Source: Manis javanica
Taxonomy: Eukaryota; Chordata; Mammalia; Pholidota; Manidae
Direction of reading: 5' to 3'
Length of the DNA stretch: 64,000 bases
Assembly (NCBI RefSeq): GCF_040802235.1
Contig: NC_133167.1
Location: 139,001 to 203,000 of the forward strand
The position numbers and the translations under genes were made by a program. Below, piece by piece: positions 13,045 to 23,540 of this stretch. Position 1 is the stretch's first letter; each line of letters opens with the position of its first letter. A model generated the notes under the pieces. That model was given only the letters and a program-made list of their open reading frames with translations. It ran no database searches and was not told the origin of the DNA.

Positions 13045-15382
13045 ATGCCCATGTCAGGCCCTGGAGCCCCCTGGCCTTCTCCCCAGCCCAGCCTGCAGTG
13101 CCCGAGGGGGCGAATGCCACCTTCACCTGCAGCTTCTCCAGCACATCCAAGGGCTTTGTGCTCAACTGGTACCGCATGAGCCCCAGCAACCAGACAGACA
13201 AGCTGGCCGCCTTCCCTGAGGACAGCAGCCAGCCAGGCCGGGACAGACACTTCCGAGTCACACCGCTGCCCGACGGGCAAGACTTCCACACGAGTGTGGT
13301 TGCTCCCAGCGCAATGACAGTGGCATCTACCTCTGCGGGGCCATCTGTCTGCTTCCCAACATGCAGATCACGGAGAGTCCCCTGGCAGAGCTCACAGTGA
13401 CACAGGTGTGGGCCTGGGAGACCCCAGGGCAGGGTGAGCGGGAGGGGGGACCCCCAGAGCAGGGCGGGCAGCCCTCAGCAGGAGGTTCCAGGGAAGCGAA
13501 GGCAGGAGGGCCTGCTCCAAGCTGACTCCCATCGCTCCGCAGAGCCAGTCCTGGAGCCACCCACAGAGCGCCCAGCCCGCCACCCAGGCGCACCCCACTG
13601 CAAGTGGTGGGCATCACGAGCATCCTGCTGAGCTGCTTGCTGGTCTTTCTGCTGTTGGCCTGTGCCCTGGCTGCCGCCTTCCCTAGGGACACTGGAGGTA
13701 ACGCCCAGGGGTGTAGCCCAGCACACAGACGCCCCTCCTGCCACGCTCCACAAACAAGGCCCCCCAGGGAGGGTGCACAAAGTCTCCCCAGGGTCTAGGG
13801 TCCCCTCCCTGGTGCAGCTCTGAGGGGTTGTGGAGAAGCTGTCAAGGTCACACAGAGAGGCAGGGAGCTGTCCCCCGCCACAGGCTGAGCCACCCTGCCT
13901 GCCACCCCCCAGACCTCAAGCCACAGGACACTGCAGAAGAGCCTCTAACATCCTCTGGGCTCCTGCGGTGACACACAACCACCGGGGGAGAATCGGGATG
14001 CCCACCCCACCCCCACGTGCACACACTGGCTGCAGGCGGTGCTGGAGCCTGGCCCTCGTCCTCACTCCTGCAACAGGTGGACGGCTCTGGGGCTGGAAAG
14101 AGGCATGGTTCTCCAGGGGCCACGGCCTCAAGGGGACCTGGCTCGGGGGTCAGCCCCTCCCCATGCCCCACTCGCCAGCTGTGCTGGCCACGCTCTCCCG
14201 AGACAGCCACCTGGGGGACACAAGGCCAGAGAACAGGCGCCCCAGGGCCTGCACAAGCCCCCAGCAACAGCCAGCCTCCCCGCCTCCCCAGCATTTGGGG
14301 GAGCAGCTGAGTGAAGGTGGCAGCGCTTCACCGGCAGCCTCCTGGCCTCTGTGGAAGCTCACTTCTCCAGTGACTCATTTTTTCTTCCTTCAAGTAATTT
14401 TGAGAATGCGCTGTGTGCCCATGCCTGCCACAGGTGGAGACACACATGGCACTTCTGTGCAACAACAGCTGGAGATGGCCCCTGCAGCTTCATTGATTAT
14501 ACACCTGCTGAGTGCTGTCCGCACCAGCCAGGCTGGAGGGTGGGTTTGGTGCCCTGCAGTGGGCGCTTGGCTTGGTCATGCTGCCACAGAGACCAGAAGA
14601 CTAGTACTGGAAGCCAGTGGTCCTGCGTGCCTGGTACCCAGACAAATCATGATCCAAACCAGACCCTTGGCAATGGGGGAGGGGAGCTCCTGGTGGTCCT
14701 GGGGAGTGGGGATTTGGTTGGATGACGGAGCAGAGGGGAAGACACTGGGCCGCAGTGCCCTGGGGGCAAGGAACCCCACGGAGACTCCAGGGGAGGACTG
14801 CTGGCCTCCCGGGCTCCTTTACTTCAAGGCATTTCTCTGCAGGGCCCTGCACAGGCCGGAGCCTGGATGAGCCTCTGGTGAGCCCCTTCCCTTTGTGGCT
14901 GATCCCATGGGCCCCAACTGCGCCAAGGGTAGGCTGGGGTGGCACTGCCTAGGGGTAAGCATGCTTCAGGGCAGCCATACCCGGCACCGACCAGGTCACC
15001 ATGTTTGAACCTGGGGCCACAGGGCTCTGGTGGGGAGGGGGGCACAGCCCTGCCCCCACTCTGTGTGTGTGCACGTGTGTGTGCCTACGCGCAAGTGCCT
15101 GTTGGCCACTCAAGAGACACTGACTGCTCCCTCCTTGTCCCCCCCAAGAAGGAGGGCCCGTCCACCATGCCTGTGTTCACCGTGGACTATGGGGAGCTTG
15201 ACTTCCAGTGGCGAAAGAAGACCCCGGAGCTGCCCACCCCCCATGTCCCTGAACAGACAGAGTATGCCACCATCGTCTTTCCAAGCAGGCCAGTTTCCCC
15301 AGGACGCAGGGCCTCGGCCGACAGCCCCACCAGGCCCCAGCCTCCAAGGCCTGAGGATGGCCACTGCTCTTGGCCCCTCTGA
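13045..15382 (+). pseudogene. PDCD1: PDCD1 (PD-1), exons 2-5, reading frame disrupted
   Basis: PD-1 is an inhibitory immune receptor of activated T cells that binds PD-L1 and PD-L2. Exon 2 (13045-13405) encodes the IgV domain, with FVLNWYRMSPSNQTDKLAAF matching human PD-1 exactly. Exon 3 (13543-13697) encodes stalk and membrane segment (VVGITSILLSCLLVFLLLAC). Exon 4 is 14843-14877, 35 bases as in human. Exon 5 (15149-15382) encodes the tail with ITIM VDYGEL and ITSM TEYATI and ends EDGHCSWPL. Three length changes break the frame relative to human, dog and bovine proteins: one base missing at about 13301-13310, two extra bases at the exon 2 end (GTGACACAG where human has GTGACAG), and one C missing near 13571. 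After the first, the frame reaches TGA at 13398-13400, before the second Ig cysteine and the membrane segment. The leader exon 1 was not found. Splice sites look normal. A sequence error is possible but would be needed three times. Confidence 0.85.
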
Positions 15383-17004
15383 TGGCCCCTAAGCTGGCCT
15401 GTGTCCTTCAGACCATCCTCCAAGACCCCGGGGTCAGCACCTTCCCTGGAGGAACACGCATGGGCACAGTGGTGGGGCCACTCCTGTCTGGGGACCACCC
15501 CTGCACCTGGGTTCAGCCCGCCTGGCCCTCCTGTCACTGATCAAGGCAACCTGGGGGCTGAGGGTGGGAGGCGTCACCATCCAGCTCAGCAGAAGGGGAG
15601 GACACTTGCTCAGGCTCCAGGCCCAGGCCCGGCCGAGCTGAGAGTCAACCCCTGAACTGCATCTCTGCATCTCGGGGCACATGGGGGAGCAGGCAAGTGG
15701 GGGCACAGGGCCCTGGTTGGAGACTCTGCCTTGGACCCTGGTGGGGTGCCCCCACAGCAAAGGGATCCAGCACACAGTGCAGGCCCAGTGGGGGAATGTG
15801 TGGGGCTGGGCCCTCCAGGGTGCCTGGTGCACCTGAGCCTGGAAGAGAGCTCCTGGCAGCAGCGGGAGGCAGAGGCAGGGAGCCCACGGGCTGACCTCTG
15901 CATGCCTCCCCTCACCCTAAGCAGGCCTGGCCCATCAGGCAGCCTGGAAGCTGAGGTGCTGAAGGGACAGGCCAAGCTGGGGCAGTCCCACTGAGACTAG
16001 AGCCCAAGGAGTCTCCCATTTGTCTGTGCTGGGGGTCTCCTGTTCCTCGCAGCCCACTCAGGGTGCTACTTAACGGGGCCTGGCCAGGCTCCCAAGGGGT
16101 GGGGGGTGGGGGCAGGTGTGCTCTCGGAGCACATGTCCCAGCGTGGGCTCTGCACACACTTGAGGGCCCCTCCCTGTTCTGTTATCATCATTAAATCATG
16201 ACAAAACCTGTAAGAAAGGCCCCAGCTCTCCTGCCCACACGGTTGGGGAAGGTGGGGTGGTCCGGCCCAGAGGGTGGGAGGGTCTGGTCCTCACAAAGGA
16301 CAGAGGCCACACACCAGCTCACCTCACAGTCTCCCACAGGCCCTCCCAGGCCCCTCATCTCTGTGCCCCACCCTCCCACTCACCCCTCCTACACAGCCAC
16401 AGCCTCCATGGTGTGAAATCCCTCTGACTTCACAGGCTGCCAGGCATCCCCCAGAAGCCCATCCTAGGGTCCCACAGCCCTCTGCCCTCAGAACAACTCC
16501 ATCTGGCATGGGGCATCCAGTATCTTCCCTGCTCCAGTTCCCCCATGCCCCCCACACCTGGGAGTCCCTTCAGGCTGGGTCACCGCCCCAGGTGGGGCCA
16601 AGATGAGTGGGTGGGCTTCACCAGGCTGTGAATGAGTGGGTATTGGAGTGTTGCAGGCAGGTGGGGAGCGACATCTATGGGGAAACTCAGCCCTACGTGT
16701 GTGAAAAGGAAACCTCTCCTGTCCTCCAGGAAGGGAGTGCATCACCACCATAAAGGGTCCTTGTGCCCTGTCCCCATCTGCTGTGGCCCTCCCAGTGGGC
16801 CTCGTCTGAACTCCCAGGGCCAGGAGTACAGATGCCCTGCCCACTCCGAGCCCTCAGCACTCATCCTGTGCCTACCCTGAGGTCCTGTCCCAGTGGGGTG
16901 GGCAATGGGCACCACTCCAGGACAAGGCAAGGGTGCTGCCATGCTCTGGAGGTGCCAAGCAGGAGCAGGCATCGACTCCAGGGAGTCTGTAGGTGATGCA
17001 GTTT
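15383..17004 (+). other. PDCD1 3' UTR region and flank
   Basis: GC-rich sequence after the PDCD1 stop codon. In human the 3' UTR is long (over 1 kb). A possible poly(A) signal ATTAAA is at 16190-16195, about 0.8 kb after the stop. Nothing else is recognised up to the L1 pieces at 17005. Confidence 0.45.
16190..16195 (+). terminator. Possible PDCD1 poly(A) signal (ATTAAA)
   Basis: ATTAAA is a common variant poly(A) signal and lies in an otherwise GC-rich 3' flank on the PDCD1 strand. Position and strand are the only support. Confidence 0.35.
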
Positions 17005-17470
17005 TGCCCGCCTGAAAAATCCAACTGTATAGTCGAAAAACTATGACAGAATTAGAGGATCTGGTCAACTAAAAGATATAAAATCAACATCTAAAAATAA
17101 ACAGCTTTCATATATACAAGGATAGTCAGTTGAAAGAAAAGTGGTAAAGAATTTTCTGTTTATGACAGCAAGAGAAAAGACAAAATGCATAGGGCATGCA
17201 TTTAACGCAACGTGCCTGCCAGCCTGCAGAGGAGAGGCTGAGCACAGGTTGGCTGGGGCCATTGGACTCACCGTGCTCTGGGGCTCTGATGACCCGGCAC
17301 CACTGACTGAGCCATCCTAATATAATTCATAAATTTAACACAATCCCAGTAAAAAACCCACATTTCTGCAACTGCAAAGTTCAAATGGAAAAATTAGCAA
17401 GTAACAGCCAAGCACACCCTGAAGGGAAGTGAAAGTCCAGCTTTATCAGATCTAAAACCCCCGTCACCAA
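17005..17470 (+). mobile_element. L1 LINE ORF2 fragment, plus strand
   Basis: Landmarks of diverged L1 ORF2: gatataaaatcaacatctaa, agctttcatatatacaagga, gttgaaagaaaagtggtaaa, then aacacaatcccagtaaaaaa and gttcaaatggaaaaattagc. A GC-rich stretch near 17210-17310 interrupts the L1 likeness. Confidence 0.7.
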
Positions 17471-17589
17471 AGCGGGGGCACTGGCATAGGAGAGAACAGG
17501 AAGACGGGGGGGCAGCTGACACTGGGGCCACAGCATGACCTGGAGCAGCATCGAGGTGGACCCAGACCTTGTGCCAGGTGCCCATGTGA

Positions 17590-18140
17590 ACCCCAAATGC
17601 AGCAGATAAAAGTGTAAGGAAAGCCTACAGACAGGGAAGGACACTCAGGTGAACGTCTTCTTGTTGGAGGGACAGGACAGCCTTCTTCACACTGGCCCCA
17701 AGCAGGGTGCCCCCAAAGAGGCGCCTGCCCTGGGCTGTGCTCGCGTCACACAAGGCTGACATCCAGTCACACAAAGATCTGCAAATGTGGAAAGAGCAAG
17801 GTGATGGGAACAGTGGAAGGTGGGTAGGTGATATGGCCAGTGCACATGCACGCATACGCCCACACATGATCACACACACGCCACACACATATGTTCCATG
17901 TACACGTGTATGTATCCTGAAACAATGGAAGGACGTACAGTTTGACTCATAATGAGAAGAATGCAGATCGCAACTATGCCTACCCAGTGCGCAGCACATG
18001 TCGCGGGGTCGCAGGAAGCAGGCTCCTCACGCACTGCGGGTGGAAATGCCAAACTGGAGGGGAACCAGGCTAGAAGAGTTGCCTTTTGGCCCAGAACCCA
18101 TCCACCCCCTGAAATATCTCCCAGGGCGACCAGCTAAAAT
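17590..18140 (+). mobile_element. Probable continuation of the same old L1
   Basis: Blocks such as gagaagaatgcagatcgcaa and cactgcgggtggaaatgcca resemble the L1 ORF2 3' part that follows the fragment at 17005-17470 in the full element. Likeness is weak and broken by CA-rich sequence (17840-17910). Confidence 0.4.
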
Positions 18141-19854
18141 GTGAACTGACAGAAGCATGGCACCCGGTCCTGGGTCTGCCCTGGGGGCTGGGCTGGTGGC
18201 AGGGCCACGTGCCGGTGGGCAGTGGGAGTGTGTGTAGGAGGGACAGAGACCACGTGGCCCCCAGAACGAGGAACCAAGTCAGGATCCAGTCAAAGGGCAG
18301 GAAGTAATCTGAGAATCAGAAATATCAAAGTTCAAGTTAAAATGGATTAATACACTCTGAGAAAGTTTGAAAGAACACGAGTTCATATTGATAACTAAAA
18401 AAATGGCAAAAGCATGTGCAGCTGGGAGGAAAGGAAGCGGTTGCTTCCCCGAGCCAACGGGGCTGGCGGCGCGGGCCGCCCGCTGATGGAGTGTGGCTCA
18501 GATAAGAAGTGAGAGAGGGCCCGTCAGCTCTTTGGGTGCTGCCTTCCCGTAACAGGCCCCTGCAGTCGCCTCCACTCATTTTTTCTGTTCCCCTGCGGTG
18601 CCCCAGTGCCTGTGTCAGCGCCCGGCTGGGGCGCCTCACCCACCTCCACCCACACCCACTCCGGCCGTGTCTGTCCCAGCCGGCATCCACACATGTCACG
18701 GAGCCGTATGCAGTGGTCTCTGAGCAGCCCACCCCAGGTATGGACTTTCAGGATGAGGCCTGAGGTGCGCAGGGAACACCCAGTGGGAGGGGAAGTAGCT
18801 GCCCCTGCAGCCCGGGGCCACCAGGCTCCAGGTCCTGTCCCCAAAGAGCCCCATGCTTACAGCCCCTCTGCCCAGAGGGACACCATCCCACCACCTGTTG
18901 CTCACCCTCTCCTGGTCTGCAGGGCTGGAGGTGAGGGTTGGACACCTCAGCTTAGGAACCCAAGGTCCTGAGGACAGGAGGGATGGAGTCTGAACCCCAC
19001 CCAGAAATCCAAGATCAGGGCCCTAGAGGACCACATGGGGACCCTGGACAGATCTTCCAGCAGGAGAAAGGAACCCACCCTCTCAGAGATAGCCTACCCT
19101 CAGGGCCATGAAGGTGGGGCTGGAGGCCTGCTCCTTGGGCTTGGCCCCAGTGGGTTGGTGGTCTGGTGTGGAGGGGTCCCGCTTTGCATCTGGATGAGGC
19201 CTTAGTTTCTGGGGACTTCAGGATGTGGGGTGTAGCCAGCATGGTGTGGACTCCCTTGACTGCTGCTCAACCACACCCCTCCTGTGGGTCCTGTACCCTC
19301 TGACCCTGGTCAGGCTGCCCTGCCTACCTGTGGGAGTCTGGTTCTGTGGCTCCTGGGCTAATTTGGGGGGGACCCCCACAGCCTTTGACTCCTGGGGTAT
19401 GGGATGTCATGGGCCCACCACATATCAGGGGTACCCCAAGAACCATTCAAGTGGAAAGATGCATGGCTCCCCTCATCTGAATGCCACAAGGTACTCAGCT
19501 ACCGAGACCCTTGGGGCAGGAAAAAGTGTCCAGGCACGTGGACTCACAGCTTCACATCTGTCCTGGGGTGGCCACTCCCACCATGGCCTGGCCCAGATGG
19601 CAGGGGCTGCCTGGTGGGCACAGACTCACATCTCAGCCTCCAAAGGCGTTTGGATTCTCCCGTCCCCAGGCCCTCGCTGAGCTTCAGCATCCTGAGGTGC
19701 AGCTAATGTTGGTTTTTGGACAAAGTGGAACCAGCCCCATGGCCTGGCCCTCATGACAGGGGCTGTGTGGGGGCCACCAGCCAGGCACACCTGCCTTGGG
19801 CACAGGTGTACCACCAGCCCACCAACCATCACGAATCCAGGGTTGTTTTTGTCT
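18141..19854. other. PDCD1-NEU4 intergenic DNA
   Basis: Mostly GC-rich single-copy sequence. I see no exon, RNA gene or clear repeat. Confidence 0.5.
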
Positions 19855-20330
19855 CAATCTGAACTCCAAAAGTAAATTATCACATGGGATATTATTCAGC
19901 CTGAGAATAAAAATTTATTTACTTTTTAAAGTTGCTTATCAATGCTCACAGCGGCACTCTTCACAACAGCCAAAAGGTGGAAGCAACCCAAGTGTCCATG
20001 GATGTATAGTTGGATAAACAGTGTGGCCCAGCCACACATTGGAATATTATTCAGCCTGAGAAAAGGAAGGACATTCTGACATGTGCTGGGGATGAGGACA
20101 TGATGTAACAGTGCATAGTCTGGTTACAAATGACACTGTATGACCCCACTTAAATGAGGTCCCCAGAGCGATGGAAGTAGAGTCTAGAGGTCCAGAGGCT
20201 CCCTAGATAATCGTAGAATAATCGTAGTTGTGAGGAAAGGGCTCTGTGAAGGGTCACTTTTATTTTCTTTATAGTTTCCTACATTTCCCAAGTTTTCTAT
20301 ACTGAACATACTTTGTAAGCAGAAGTGAAG
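19855..20330 (+). mobile_element. L1 LINE 3' part, plus strand
   Basis: Strong landmarks: actcttcacaacagccaaaa, ggtggaagcaacccaagtgt, tggaatattattcagcctga and gacactgtatgaccccactt. A second copy of the block tattattcagcctgagaa occurs at about 19890 and 20043, so two pieces or an internal rearrangement are present. Confidence 0.85.
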
Positions 20331-20671
20331 ACTTTAAAAAGGAGGAATAAAAAGGTGTTTCAGGGAGGGTGCAGGGGGCTGGTCCTGGGAGGTTCCCTAC
20401 TCTGTGTATCTGGCTCTGCCCCGCCTCCAGGGAAGCCAGTCTGCAGATCCTGGACAGGTTTGGGGCCACCACAAAGATCACCTGTATGTCTTCAACCTGC
20501 CCCACCTCTGATGGCCCCCAGGCATTGGGGAGTTCAGCTAAGCAGAGCAGACTCTGCAGTGTGACCGGGTGGCCAGGGGTCAGAAAACTGAGCGAGAGCA
20601 CTGGGCGCCCTCCCCATGGCTTTGAGGAGGAAAGAACTGAGAGACGGCCCTGGCCACAAACACACAACCCT

Positions 20672-20677
20672 TTTATT
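20672..20677 (-). terminator. Probable NEU4 poly(A) signal (AATAAA)
   Basis: The minus strand carries AATAAA about 390 bases after the NEU4 stop codon, a normal 3' UTR length. No other canonical signal was noticed closer to the stop. Confidence 0.55.
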
Positions 20678-21064
20678 TCTCGTTCATAAGCCAGAAAGTA
20701 TACAGCAGAGCAAGGTTTAGGAGAAAAACTCACCAGCCTATGACGCACTGTGTGCTGATCTGAGGGTCCAGCACCCCACCCGCGACCCTCAAGAAAGCCC
20801 AGGTCAGCCGCACACCCACGGGGCTCAGAGAACCACCTCCTCTGACTTCGGCTGCACGACCCTCATTAAAGGCCAGCCTGGTGGTTCGAACATTCTAAAA
20901 CTGAACTCGGTATGACTCAGCAGCTCCTTCACAAGGACAATTCTTGGAGAAGCCAAGGAGCAAAGCTGCCTCTCGAAGCCAGAGCTCCGTGGAGCATCCT
21001 GACACTCAGAGCTCCTCCCCTCGCCTCCCCGGCACCCGGGTGTCAGACCTAGCAGGAGAGCCCA

Positions 21065-23525
21065 TCAGGAGGGCAGGCAGCGCTCCACAGGCTTGCCCAC
21101 ATGGCTGGGCAGCAGGGGACCTGCTGACACATTCTCCAGGACCTCACGCAGAGAGAACATGCAGAAGCTGACCTCCTCGTAGGAGACCCTGGCCCCGCTC
21201 TCAAAAAGACAGGCGAAGGTCAGGCCCCCCTTGGAGGTGGGCCCAATGGACGCCAGGTCAGAGTAGCCACTGGGGCCCTGGTAGATCACCCAGGGCTCTG
21301 TCCAGCTGTGTGGGTCCAGGGGAGACCTGCTCAAGTAGATGCCCATGTGGAGCCGAGCCCTACGCCCAGATGGGTGGGAATACAGCAACCATGTGGGGCT
21401 CTGCAGGAAGGCAGGAGGGGGCCCAACAAGCCTGTTCCCACCGTCCCCACATCCCTCCATCACACCAGGCCCACAGCCCCCGCAGGTATCTCCAGAGCCT
21501 TCCTCTGGGGCTTTCTGGACCCCAGGACAGAGGCATCGAGTGTGGGGGGTGTTCCTGGCATCCACAGACCATCCCTTATCTCTCAGCTTGCTGGAGGGTG
21601 GGGCCAGGAAGCCCAAGATGCTGCCCTGGCAACCCCTGGCAGTCTCAGCCAGGGAGGGCACAAGCTCCCCTGGCAGGAAGGACGTGCCCTCATCCTCACT
21701 GAGCGCCTGCACACGCCTGCCCAGAGGGCTCCGGGCATTGCAGTAGAGGACGCTGCCAGCCTGTCCACTGTCCACCACAGCCAGCTGGCACTCGCCTGAG
21801 CGCAGGTTGGGTACAAGCCGTCCTCGGTGCCAGGTGTGGCCGTGGTCATCGCTGTAGAAGGCAAAAGCATGGGGGCTGGTCCTGCAGATCTTGCCAAAGC
21901 ACTCTCGCCGGTCCACACGGTAGGTGTAAGCCGGTACCAGCAGGCGGCCCGAGGGCAGCTGGACACCGTGGCCTGGGCCAACAGCGAATGTAGCCCAGTC
22001 TGCAGAGAAGAGAGATGCCAGTCACCCTGGGAAAGGGAGCATCCTGGGGATTGGGGGGCGCTCTTGAGGAAGCCACCCTCAGACCATCCCCCTACCCTCC
22101 ATGCCTGCGGCCACCCTGTACTGGACAAGCCTCTCCACCATTAGCGGTAGCGGGGAGCCAAGGCAGGCGCTTGACCAGGTGCTCAGCGTGTGAGCAGGTG
22201 GCCACTGTGAACACTGCCCAGACAGGGCCGTGGGGACCTTCAGCTCAGGGTCTGAGAGGCCCCTCCTAGGCTGGGCCCCAGCCCCGCGGTGTGAGGTCCA
22301 CACCACCAGACGGCTCCTTGGATCAGATGTGTGTCCCAGCAGGTTTCAGAGCCTGCGTGTCCCTCACTTTAGCTCACACCTACCAGAGCGGAGCGGGGAT
22401 GGAGCTAGGGGGGAATCTCTGGGACTGGTGGCCCCTGGGGTCAGCGTCCACATGCCAGGTTCCGGGCGGCCCCAGGCGGTGGTCAGGAGTGCAGTGAAGC
22501 TTTCGGGTCAGAATGCCTGCCCCTCCGGCTCCTCAGGCTGACCCCCGCCGCCACCCTGCCCCGGAGGGTGAGAAAGAGGAGAAAGTAGTAAAGTTGGTGT
22601 GGAGGCCCCGGGGGTCGGGCCGAGGTGGATCAGGCTCAGAGACAAGCTCAGGGAGATGAAAGAGGCGGCTCCCGCCTTTGCGGGGCTGAGCACTTGCGGG
22701 TGGGGGCGCCCGGAACAGCAGTGGCGGCCCTTAGACTGGGACGACGGGGAACCTGCGGCTGGATGCCCCCCCGCGGGGCGGACCCCGCCCCAGAGCTGAT
22801 CCCCACCACCGTGCGGGCCCCTGCGCCGGGCAGACTCCTCGCACGAGCGCGTCCCCGCTCCCACCCCGTGCGCACCCCCCCCCCCGCCCCAGTGCAGGCT
22901 CTTCCTCCTCGCGGACCCCTCCGCCCCGCCCCCGGCAGGCCGCTCCGCATCGCGGACCCCTCCCAGCCTGCCTACCCTGCTCGGCGCTGCCCACCGCTTC
23001 CTCCGTGAGGTCCCGCGCGCCACCCCAGCTGCGCCCCGCGTCGCGGCTGGTCACGCAGCAGAGGCGCGCGGCGTTCCTGCCGGCGGCGATCTGCGCGGCC
23101 TCCGGCGTGCGGCCGCGCACAGCGATGAAGAAGAGGAAGACGGTGGCCGTGCGCGCGTCGTGCACGGGGCAGGGGTTCATGGACCGGTGCTCCTCCAAAG
23201 CAGCTGTGCCCAGCACGCGCGCGGCGCCCCACTGCCGGGAGGGAGGCAGGGAGGGCCGGCGGCCTCAGTTTACCGCGCGAGCGGGCCCGCCCCACCTCCC
23301 GGCCGCGGGGCGCGGGCCGCTCACCCGCACGGAGCCCCCAGCCAGCGTGCCGGTCCTCTGCACCAAGCGGTGGGCGTGCGCGTCGTCGGGGCTGAGCCGC
23401 TGCTCCGCGAAGGCCAGCAGGATGGGCGCGGGCGGCACCGGCAGCAGCGCGGGCACGCGGTAGGTCAAGCCGCTCCTCTCGCGCTGGAAAAGTACGGTGC
23501 GCCCAGGGACGCGCGGGGCCTCCAT
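21065..23525 (-). CDS. NEU4: NEU4, sialidase-4 (complete coding region, three exons)
   Basis: Exons: 23525-23325, 23231-22976 and 21999-21065, joined in phase with normal GT/AG ends; the total of 1392 bases encodes 463 residues. The start MEAPRVPGRTVLF aligns with human MGVPRTPSRTVLF. The sialidase arginine motif is TYRVP (21-25; usually FRIP/YRIP). Asp-box motifs are SRDAGRSW (129-136), SDDHGHTW (202-209) and SEDEGTSF (253-260). Conserved active-site regions include RRECFGKICRTSP and GPSGYSDLASIG near the C-terminus. NEU4 removes sialic acid from glycoproteins, oligosaccharides and gangliosides, in internal membranes such as mitochondria, ER or lysosomes. The loop between the third Asp box and SPTWLLYSHP is shorter than in human NEU4 (484 residues) and rich in Cys and Gly instead of Pro. 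The gene looks intact. Confidence 0.95.
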
Positions 23526-23540
23526 GCCTGGGGGCGCGGG
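22540..23540. promoter_or_regulatory. CpG island over NEU4 exons 1-2
   Basis: CpG density is very high through exons 1 and 2 and the intron 2 start (for example gcgcgcggcgccccac, cctgcgccgggcag, gcgtgcgcgtcgtcg). It covers the start codon. An upstream untranslated exon, known for human NEU4, was not identified. Confidence 0.7.

Noticed and set aside
13830-14870. 346-codon open frame over PDCD1 introns 3-4
   Set aside because: It runs through the intron and covers exon 4 in its own frame by chance; the conserved 35-base exon 4 with splice sites explains the conserved part.
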